Made by a program: the position numbers and the translations under genes. DNA of 14,159 nt, from positions 1 to 14,159 of the forward strand of contig JANBQS010000642.1 of assembly GCA_027577415.1 (NCBI GenBank), written 5' to 3'. Shown here in pieces: positions 9,280-14,159 of this stretch. Below the pieces are notes generated by a model that saw only the letters and a list, made by a program, of their open reading frames with translations, did no database searches and had not been told where the DNA came from. Every line of letters starts with the position of its first letter. Position 1 is the stretch's first letter. The DNA comes from Coemansia sp. RSA 922 (Eukaryota; Kickxellomycota; Kickxellomycetes; Kickxellales; Kickxellaceae).

Positions 9280-10494
9280 TCAGCTGTCTGTAGGCGGCAA
9301 ATGAAGCGGGCCATCTTGGTCGTCGGCCTTTGATGAAAGGAGCCCGACACCGGCAGCCAGCAGCACGATACCGACGGATATCATAGATATCTGCATAGCG
9401 TTCATCAGCCGCACTTGGTCAAAGTACACGAGCGAGCTCATCAGAGCCGACAGCGAGCTGCTACAGTAACTCAGCGGAACAACGGTCAGCGTGCTACATA
9501 AGCGCAAGGCCCGTTGGATATAATACAAATTAGACAGTGCCGTAATTACCAGCCCGAGAGCAATAGCTAGGGCCAGCGGGTCCCTGATCTGCATATCGCC
9601 CTGAACCGTTAGGAGCAACAGGCCAATACCAGACTTTGCTAGCAGCAATGTCTGGCTACACAGCAGGCCGGACAATACTGCCGAGAGAAGTCCGGATATG
9701 TAGCGGGCTACCTGCTCGGCGCGACTGGTTTTGACCTCGTTGGAGAGTAGGGCGTCGTTGGCTTCAGAAAAATGACGACGATACATACAGTCAACAACCT
9801 CCGCTGGTATATTGGTCTGAATGCAAGATACGGGTTCGGGAGACAACTCTGTCACTGACGAGTATCCAGAGCTAGACTCGGAGGAGCTAGGAGAGAGTAA
9901 TGGATCTTGCTCTGCAAAAGTACCACGACTACCTAATATCCATAACTGTGATACTTGGACTCTTGGCGTATCCGAGCTCATTACCGATAGACGCACATAT
10001 CGACGACGCCAATACAACTCGGTAGCGACTAGAGTCAGTAATAGGGCCAAATACAAGGCAAAAAATAGCACATAGGCTGGTCTCCTATACAGTAGCAATA
10101 ACTCTCTGAGCGAGAGCAAAGGCTCGTCAATAGCGCCAAACACAGCTACGCAGAAACTACCCACAGACACTAAAAGTGTTCCTAGTATATCTGTTCGTGC
10201 AAAACTACTCGCCAATATGTATTTCGCAAACACGGCGTTTGCCACAAGTCCAACTGCTGCGAGTGGTGCGGCTACAAATACTGGTAGTATGCTTAGTGCT
10301 ATGGTGGGAGGCACCGTGGAACTGAGTAGATAGAGTCCAAACCCGAATTGCCATTCTTTGTCCATCCATGCACTGTGTTTACTGTCTTGGCTCGTTAGTC
10401 GTAGGTGTGCGCGCTTTTGTAACGTCATGCCTAGAGAATGTCCTAATGACCCGGCCACCGAGGCCGCTACGCCAAACAGCAGCCGTCCAAACAT
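9280..10494 (-). CDS. NIPA-family (DUF803) membrane protein, probable Mg2+ transporter
   Basis: The 404-residue protein has about nine or ten hydrophobic segments: roughly residues 4-22, 50-70, 72-93, 103-121, 139-159, then after a long loop 264-300 (one or two spans), 305-325, 335-357 and 365-386. The N-terminal half carries the NIPA pattern: a short first helix ending in a QK-x-A-H element (residues 27-30), a helix pair, then APLAAVGLVANAVFAKYIL (76-94), followed by a TDILGTLLVSVG helix. NIPA proteins belong to the drug/metabolite transporter superfamily and in animals move Mg2+ at endosomal or plasma membranes; the substrate here is inferred. The loop at 168-262 is Ser-rich and holds an acidic dileucine-type motif (E195 to L199-L200), which could direct it to endosome or vacuole. 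The start ATG sits directly before the first helix, where the family begins, and the stop is TGA. Codon use is relaxed (many ATA, CTA, AGT and GTA), unlike the G/C-ending codons of the acyl-CoA oxidase next door, suggesting modest expression. It is convergent with the SZT2-like gene and tandem with the acyl-CoA oxidase. Confidence 0.8.
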   Translation of the reverse strand: MFGRLLFGVAASVAGSLGHSLGMTLQKRAHLRLTSQDSKHSAWMDKEWQFGFGLYLLSSTVPPTIALSILPVFVAAPLAAVGLVANAVFAKYILASSFARTDILGTLLVSVGSFCVAVFGAIDEPLLSLRELLLLYRRPAYVLFFALYLALLLTLVATELYWRRRYVRLSVMSSDTPRVQVSQLWILGSRGTFAEQDPLLSPSSSESSSGYSSVTELSPEPVSCIQTNIPAEVVDCMYRRHFSEANDALLSNEVKTSRAEQVARYISGLLSAVLSGLLCSQTLLLAKSGIGLLLLTVQGDMQIRDPLALAIALGLVITALSNLYYIQRALRLCSTLTVVPLSYCSSSLSALMSSLVYFDQVRLMNAMQISMISVGIVLLAAGVGLLSSKADDQDGPLHLPPTDS

Positions 10495-10630
10495 GTGCTA
10501 GGAGTTATAGAAATACAAAAAATAGAGGTAAAAATATTACAGCTGTCGCCGTCGAGAAGAAATTAATAGAATTGTAAAGTTTTTGGAGAATAAGGGATAT
10601 ATGTGTATGTGGGGGGAGGTTTAGAAATGC

Positions 10631-10679
10631 AGGGAAGGGTGTGGAGTGAGAAAAAAAGAGAGAGCAGTAAAGAAGAAAG
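10631..10679 (-). promoter_or_regulatory. CT-rich promoter tract upstream of the NIPA-like gene
   Basis: On the minus strand this is a pyrimidine-rich tract 137-185 bases upstream of the NIPA-like ATG, containing CT repeats and a T-run. Pyrimidine-rich stretches just upstream of transcription starts are common in fungal promoters. A TATA-like ATATAT at 10597-10602 lies between it and the ATG. The promoter role is inferred from position and composition only. Confidence 0.35.
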
Positions 10680-10831
10680 CTAAGCAATACTATAGATTCT
10701 GTGACCGTCATTCTTTTTCGTTTCTGGGCCATCTAAACTAGACGACAAACCTACAAAGAGGGACACCATGTGCCGCGAACACGTTGTCTGCCAATCTGGA
10801 GTCCTCTGACGACTGAGTGTGGAAGGGGGGA

Positions 10832-10837
10832 CACGTG
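10832..10837. promoter_or_regulatory. CACGTG E-box
   Basis: A perfect CACGTG palindrome lies about 340 bases upstream of the NIPA-like start and 63 bases downstream of the acyl-CoA oxidase stop. CACGTG is the core site of fungal bHLH regulators (Cbf1, Pho4 and sterol or inositol regulators). A six-base site arises easily by chance, so function is unproven. Confidence 0.25.
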
Positions 10838-10865
10838 GCCCTAGATTAATTGCTGTGTGTGCTTT

Positions 10866-10877
10866 TTTATATATATT
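10866..10877 (-). terminator. AT-rich 3'-end element of the acyl-CoA oxidase gene
   Basis: On the minus strand, 23 bases after the TAG stop, the sequence reads AATATATATAAA, preceded by a GTT-repeat stretch (about 10879-10891). There is no exact AATAAA nearby. The TA-rich run resembles the TATATA-type efficiency and positioning elements of fungal 3' ends. The exact cleavage site cannot be called. Confidence 0.35.
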
Positions 10878-10899
10878 CAACAACAACAAAAACAGTAGT

Positions 10900-13126
10900 C
10901 TACTCCTCGTCAATCTCCAGCTCTGGACCAGCCTCGGTCTCGTTGGTACGCTCCAGCAGAGGCCTGATCAGCGAGTCAAAGTAGGGGACAGGCTTGGCTG
11001 GGTTGAGACTAGTAACGAGCTCAAAGTACTTTTCGTACACGTCGCCATCGAAGCGACCCAGCGGCGAGTTGACGACATAGTCCGTGTAGTTGAATGCGTC
11101 AGTGAGAGACACAGCGTCCTTGCGGATCTCCGAGCAGGCATGGCTGACAAAGCCCTTGAGGGTCTCGATCTGAGGGCCAGTATAGAAGCCAGCCTGCAGG
11201 AACTCGCCGCTGTGCTGCACGGCCGAGTGGGCGCCAAAGAGCTGGGCCAGCAGCGTCAGCACCGGCCGCAACGCCGCGGGGCTCCGGTCGACCTGCGCAG
11301 CAAAGCGGTGCAGCAGATACGTGTAGGTGTGCATGCGCGCGGCGTGCAGGCGCGATGCCGACGAGAACTCGTAGGCGTCGTCCTTGGCCAGCCCCTTGGC
11401 CAGCCCAGCCTCAAAGTCGCGCACGGCGTTCAGGATGGCGTTGGCCGCCACGCTGCTCCACGCCGCCTTCAGCGTGTCCAGCGAGCTGACCTGCTCGGTC
11501 GAGCCGCCCTTGCACGCGCGGTCAGACAGCCCGCCCGTCGCTGACACGGCGCCCTTCAAGTACGACAGGTTCTCGGGCAGCGGCTGGCCCTTGCGCGCGT
11601 CGAGCGCCGTGGCGACCAAGTAGCGGCCGCACTGCAGGGTGAGGATGGTGTTGTCGCCCTCCCACGTACAGTGCACGGCAAAGTCGGAGTACGCCTGCGA
11701 GAGACCCGTGTACGCCGAGTACCCATGCCCGCCCAGGCTCTGCCGGCACTGGTCGATGATGTTCAGGCACATCCACGTGCAGAACGCCTTGAGGCCGGCG
11801 CTCGTGGCGTGTGTCTCTTTGAGGTTCTTGATGACGTCGTCGGCCGCCGCGTCCTTGGCCTCGCCCAGGTCGCTGAGCTCGCCCATCAGCTTCTCGTAGT
11901 TGGCCGTCACCTCGCGCGCTGTGAAGATCATCGCAAACGTCTGCGCCATCAGCGGCAGCAGCCGGTACTGGTGGATCGGATAGTCAATAAGCTTGGTCTC
12001 GGCCGCCCCAGAGGCACTGCCACCAAACTGCCGCCGGACGCTGGCATAGCGCGTGGCAATGGTCAGTGCGCGCTTGGCCACGTTGGCCGAGTCGCTGACC
12101 ATGCTTACGCGGCCCTGGATAAGCGCCCCGTACGCCAGCTGCGCCAGTGGCGGCTCGATGACCTCGCCAGAGCGAGTGACCTTGGTGTGCTTCATCAGCA
12201 TGTGCGACCGCGGAATACGCACGTGTGTGAACCGGATCCACCCATTGTCGATCTGGTCGCGGCCCATCTTCTTGCCGAGATCGCCGATGTTGACGCCAGG
12301 CATGAGCGCAAACGTCTTGGTATCGCGGAGCTGGACAACAAACGTCTTGGTGCCGTAGCACTGGCCCTTGACAATGAGCTGAGCGTACACGGCGCAGTGA
12401 GTCGCCGTGTGCGCCGCCCCGCCGATCCACCACTTTGTGGCTGTGAGCGTAGGCGAGTGCACAATAAACTCGTCGACCTTTTCGTCCAGCGTCGCAGTCG
12501 TCTCCAGCCCAGCGACGTTGGACCCATGCCCCAGCTCCGTCATGCCAAAGCAGCCCGTGATGCCCTGCATCGAGAGCGCGCCCTTGTCCATCCAGTACGC
12601 CATCTGTGACGGCGTGGCCTGGCCCTGCAGTGCTCCAAAGAACAGCCCAAAGTGCACTCCAAACCGAGTCCAAAACCCGGGATCCACAACGCTGATAATG
12701 CTCATACGGATCATCGTCTCCTCTAGCGGCCGGCTGGTCGCCAGGTCCGCCAGCCGCCGAATCTTGCTCATTGCACGCTCGCGTGTTTCGGCCAAAGACA
12801 GGTTAGGATGGTCGCTGACTCGCCACAAAGGATCGCGCTCCAGCTCTAGCATGATGCGCTCCTTGAGCTCTGTTACGCGCCGCCCGCCATCAATCCAGTA
12901 CGTCAGCTCACGGACCGGGAACGAGGGGTTTGCACGCTCCTCGGCGATGCTAGACCTTGGGCTATACGAAATGGAACAAATTGAGGAATAGCGACAATAG
13001 CTTTTGAATTTAGCAAGACGAGCAAAAAAAAATCAAGCGAGATACACAGAAAGGAGATTATACTGGTGACGTGGACTGATATCCGATAGAAACCTACTTT
13101 GGGGGAACAGGCATAGTGCTAGACAT
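10900..13126 (-). CDS. Peroxisomal acyl-CoA oxidase, two exons
   Basis: Proposed model: exon 1 13126-13098, exon 2 12961-10900, stop TAG, 696 residues. The enzyme is an FAD flavoprotein that oxidises acyl-CoA to trans-2-enoyl-CoA and makes H2O2, the first step of peroxisomal beta-oxidation. In spliced numbering the N-terminal helical domain covers about 15-145 and the FAD/acyl-CoA middle domain starts at CFGMTELGHGSN (147-158). Further marks are KWWIGG near 186, YASVRRQFGG (315-324), QSLGGHGYSAY (417-427) and CTWEGDNTI (441-449), whose E444 matches the family's catalytic glutamate. The C-terminal oxidase domain includes LTDAFNYTDYVVNSPLGRFDG. The first in-frame ATG of exon 2 (12852) would give 650 residues but drops the conserved segment ERANPSFPVRELTYWIDGG, which is readable upstream without an ATG; hence the intron. 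The protein ends in ELEIDEE, with no SKL-type PTS1 and no evident PTS2. Codons end mostly in G/C, suggesting good expression. It is tandem with the NIPA-like gene downstream. Family assignment is very secure; the first exon is a prediction. Confidence 0.92.
12962..13097 (-). other. Predicted 136-nt intron in the acyl-CoA oxidase gene
   Basis: The minus strand shows a 5' splice site GTAGGT at 13097, a T-rich run, a CTAA branch-like element with its A at 13010 (about 48 bases from the end) and a 3' splice site TATAG at 12962. Exon 1 ends after two bases of a codon (AA) and exon 2 supplies the third (C), making Asn and restoring the conserved frame. Unspliced, the exon 1 frame meets TAG after ten codons, and the exon 2 frame meets TGA at 13033-13035, inside the intron. 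It is AT-rich relative to the exons. Confidence 0.8.
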
Positions 13127-13206
13127 ATTTTATTTAAGCGAGGTCAGGAGTAGAAAGATAAGATAAAAAGTACAAGTGTTAGTAGTAATAGTAGCTATTT
13201 GGTGAC

Positions 13207-13250
13207 GAGAGTAGAGAAGGAAAGGCAAAAGAGGGAAAAAGAGTATTTAA
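13207..13250 (-). promoter_or_regulatory. Core promoter of the acyl-CoA oxidase: TATA-like site plus CT-rich tract
   Basis: Reading the minus strand toward the gene, a TATA-like TTAAATAC (13243-13250) is followed by an almost uninterrupted pyrimidine tract (13207-13243), ending about 80 bases before the proposed ATG at 13126. This TATA-then-CT-rich order is typical of strong fungal promoters and fits the position of the predicted first exon. Confidence 0.4.
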
Positions 13251-13282
13251 GCATGCCCCTTGAATGGACGTGGTGCTCAGTA

Positions 13283-13345
13283 GGCATATTCATATGCCAG
13301 CACATGGGGGGCATATGCCTTGTTGCCTTGCTTTGCCTGCCTGAG
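13283..13345. promoter_or_regulatory. Cluster of GGCA/TGCC palindromes upstream of the acyl-CoA oxidase
   Basis: Two palindromic elements sit 11 bases apart: GGCATAT-TC-ATATGCC (13283-13298) and GGCATATGCC (13310-13319). They are followed by TGCCTTG and TGCC repeats up to 13345. The cluster lies 157-220 bases upstream of the proposed ATG, just beyond the TATA-like element. The density of the same half-site suggests binding sites for a dimeric regulator. Which factor is unknown; the sites do not match the CGG-N-CCG oleate element or the CCTCGG FarA/FarB site. Confidence 0.35.
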
Positions 13346-13434
13346 CTCAGTGCCATCTTTAATCTTCACGCGCACACACTGCCAATGCCACTCCGCTCCG
13401 AACAAAAGAGTTACACCCATCGCATGTGATAGTT

Positions 13435-13466
13435 GAAAAAAGGAAGAAAAAGAAAAAAAGAAAGGG
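13435..13466. repeat. 32-base pure purine (A/G) run
   Basis: An unbroken run of A and G on the + strand, dominated by A-runs separated by single or double G, lies about 310 bases upstream of the acyl-CoA oxidase ATG. It reads as a polypyrimidine tract on the transcribed genes' strand. Such tracts exclude nucleosomes in fungi and may mark an upstream promoter boundary, or may be simple low-complexity DNA. Confidence 0.4.
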
Positions 13467-13510
13467 CCTACTTTAATTCCTTCCTTTATTTGGGCGTAAC
13501 TGCGCAACTT

Positions 13511-13523
13511 GTTCTCTGAGAAC
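13511..13523. repeat. Perfect short inverted repeat GTTCTC-T-GAGAAC
   Basis: Six-base arms around a single T form a 13-base palindrome in the middle of the intergenic region, about 385 bases upstream of the acyl-CoA oxidase. It could be a dimer binding site; the evidence is symmetry only. Confidence 0.25.
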
Positions 13524-13730
13524 TGTGATATTCAGATCTCTCAAGTGTCTGTGCGCACGCTATATAACCCATTCAAAAAAAAAAACTCTGTATAGTTAGG
13601 ATTTGCTACTTTATAAATCCAATGTTACTGCTCCTAGCAAGCGATATGGATAAAAAAAAAAGATGCATGGCTTGTACTCAGCCTGCATGTAAGACACGTA
13701 ATTGAATACTGCATAGAAAAAAGCCTTTGC

Positions 13731-13766
13731 TTGAACTTTTTCGAATAGTTCAAAAAATAGTTTATT
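13731..13766 (-). terminator. Probable 3' end of the right-edge gene: AATAAA plus hairpin
   Basis: On the minus strand an exact AATAAA (13766-13761) lies about 265 bases after the TGA of the right-edge gene. Seven bases further on is a perfect inverted repeat, TTGAAC and GTTCAA arms (13731-13736, 13748-13753) with an 11-base loop. The AATAAA is the likely poly(A) signal. The hairpin may be incidental, since it falls near or beyond the expected cleavage point. Confidence 0.4.
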
Positions 13767-13844
13767 AACACAAAAAGAAAAATAAGAATAAGCCAAGAAC
13801 GATTTGGCTTTTTGTCAAGTAACATGAAGAGGCCCTCCCCTCCT

Positions 13845-13872
13845 TGTGACTGTGATGAGAAACAGAGTCACA
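13845..13872 (-). repeat. Inverted repeat (stem-loop) in the putative 3' UTR of the right-edge gene
   Basis: TGTGACT (13845-13851) and AGTCACA (13866-13872) are perfect 7-base arms around a 14-base loop that can add two more pairs after one mismatch. Both arms lie between the TGA of the right-edge gene and its AATAAA, so the RNA would carry the stem-loop in its 3' UTR. The role is unknown. Confidence 0.3.
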
Positions 13873-14030
13873 CACACCTCCCCTCGAGATAGAAGCGATT
13901 CAATGGATAAAAGAAGAAGAAAAAAAGTGCAGTGGTGAAAGAAGAGCAGAGGAGGCGCAGCTAAAGGCCGGGAAAAATATACAGATTAAAAAAATACGAA
14001 AAGTCAGTTGTTTCCAAACGATAATGCCCA

Positions 14031-14159
14031 TCATGTTTTAGCGGGTGGAGCCGTAGCAGGAGTGGCAGCAGTCGGTGGCTCTGGCGGAGGGGCGAAACGA
14101 GCTGGGTGGTGCCATTTACGGTGCTCGACAAACTCATCAACGTCATCGCTTGTCCAAGG
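14031..14159 (-). CDS. C-terminal end of an unrecognised protein, 5' end beyond the window
   Basis: The minus-strand frame ending in TGA at 14031-14033 is open to the window edge, giving 42 residues. It starts PWTSDDVDEFVEHRKWHH, an acidic, aromatic, helix-like stretch typical of a folded domain end. It then passes into a Pro/Ala/Thr-rich tail (APPPEPPTAATP and similar) ending in PAKT. Composition, the domain-then-tail pattern, G/C-rich codons and the sharp change to AT-rich DNA after the stop support coding. A different minus frame has an ATG and a 61-residue reading, but it runs on into the AT-rich flank and looks spurious. I do not recognise the family. The gene would be tandem with, and upstream of, the acyl-CoA oxidase. 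Confidence 0.65.
   Translation of the reverse strand, partial: PWTSDDVDEFVEHRKWHHPARFAPPPEPPTAATPATAPPAKT

Larger units (their letters stand above)
10495..10899. other. Intergenic region: NIPA-like promoter and acyl-CoA oxidase 3' end
   Basis: These 405 bases separate two tandem minus-strand genes. They hold an AT-rich stretch next to the NIPA-like start, an ATATAT element (10597-10602), a purine-rich tract that is CT-rich on the coding strand, a CACGTG, and the AT-rich 3' flank of the acyl-CoA oxidase. The open frames within it encode low-complexity peptides with no gene-like character. I see no RNA gene. Confidence 0.6.
13127..14030. other. Intergenic region: acyl-CoA oxidase promoter and 3' flank of the right-edge gene
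   Basis: About 0.9 kb with no convincing gene on either strand. The left part should be the acyl-CoA oxidase promoter, the right part the 3' UTR and terminator of the minus-strand gene at the right edge. It is rich in A- and T-runs, including an unbroken 32-base purine run at 13435-13466. Small open frames in it are low-complexity or lack any gene-like composition. I found no tRNA-like cloverleaf or other RNA gene. Confidence 0.6.

Noticed and set aside
10505..10732. A 75-codon minus-strand frame directly upstream of the NIPA-like gene
   Set aside because: It consists of Phe/Leu/Ser-rich translation of a CT-rich promoter tract with AT-rich ends and has no protein-like pattern. An upstream-ORF role cannot be shown from sequence.
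11671..12609. A 312-codon open frame on the + strand, antisense to the acyl-CoA oxidase
   Set aside because: It mirrors the G/C-ending codons of the real gene, is Arg/Leu/His-rich without any domain, and overlaps a confidently assigned conserved enzyme. The same holds for the frames at 10819-11544 (+) and 11984-12673 (-).
12939..12944. CCTCGG, the site bound by FarA/FarB fatty-acid regulators in filamentous fungi
   Set aside because: It lies inside exon 2 of the acyl-CoA oxidase, where it is explained by the conserved Glu-Glu codons; no copy was seen in the promoter.
13199..13429. Short open frames on both strands in the acyl-CoA oxidase promoter region
   Set aside because: They translate purine-rich and repeat-rich DNA, lack codon bias and coincide with promoter-like elements.
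13961..14146. A 61-codon minus-strand frame starting with ATG near the right edge
   Set aside because: It overlaps the better-supported right-edge frame and continues into AT-rich non-coding DNA (ending YFFNLYIFPGL). The other frame gives a coherent domain end and tail.
1..14159. A functional gene cluster linking TORC1 control, Mg transport and beta-oxidation
   Set aside because: Gene orientations are mixed, there is no shared promoter, and no repeated regulatory motif links the genes; chance adjacency in a compact genome explains the layout.

Overview
The window looks like a piece of a nuclear genome from an early-diverging fungus. A Zoopagomycota/Kickxellomycotina-type genome (Coemansia or a relative) is my best guess; this is an inference from style, not a proven assignment. 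Genes sit close together on both strands. Coding DNA is G+C-richer than the AT-rich, homopolymer-rich intergenic DNA. Introns are nearly absent, with one short AT-rich intron recognisable. Poly(A)-type AATAAA signals replace bacterial terminators, and the proteins (a peroxisomal acyl-CoA oxidase, a NIPA-type Mg transporter and a giant SZT2-like protein) are eukaryotic.

Layout, left to right. (1) 1-9135, + strand: a huge single-exon gene, open at the left edge (5' partial, at least 3,044 codons in view). It most resembles SZT2, the scaffold subunit of the KICSTOR complex that places GATOR1 on lysosomes to restrain TORC1. Conserved blocks alternate with long Ser/Ala/Gly/Pro-rich disordered inserts. 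(2) 9136-9279: a compact convergent 3' intergenic region with an AATAAA for each strand, so the two transcripts probably overlap. (3) 9280-10494, - strand: a 404-residue multi-pass membrane protein of the NIPA (DUF803) family. (4) 10495-10899: promoter of the NIPA gene and 3' end of the next gene, with a CACGTG E-box. (5) 10900-13126, - strand: peroxisomal acyl-CoA oxidase. A simple ATG-to-stop reading gives 650 residues and misses the N-terminus. I propose a 29-nt first exon (13098-13126) and a 136-nt intron (12962-13097), giving 696 residues. (6) 13127-14030: about 0.9 kb without a gene, holding the acyl-CoA oxidase promoter (CT-rich on the coding strand, with a cluster of GGCA/TGCC palindromic half-sites) and the 3' region of the next gene. 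(7) 14031-14159, - strand: the C-terminal 42 codons of an unrecognised protein running off the right edge.

The genes do not form an obvious pathway. SZT2 (amino-acid signalling to TORC1), a Mg transporter and beta-oxidation are all metabolic, but adjacency in a compact fungal genome is not evidence of joint function. The points most worth a second look are the SZT2-like protein in an apparently fungal genome, a short LLGR motif recurring in its linkers, the hidden first exon of the acyl-CoA oxidase and its lack of a C-terminal peroxisome signal, and the palindrome cluster in its promoter. I found no mobile element, CRISPR array, tRNA or rRNA.
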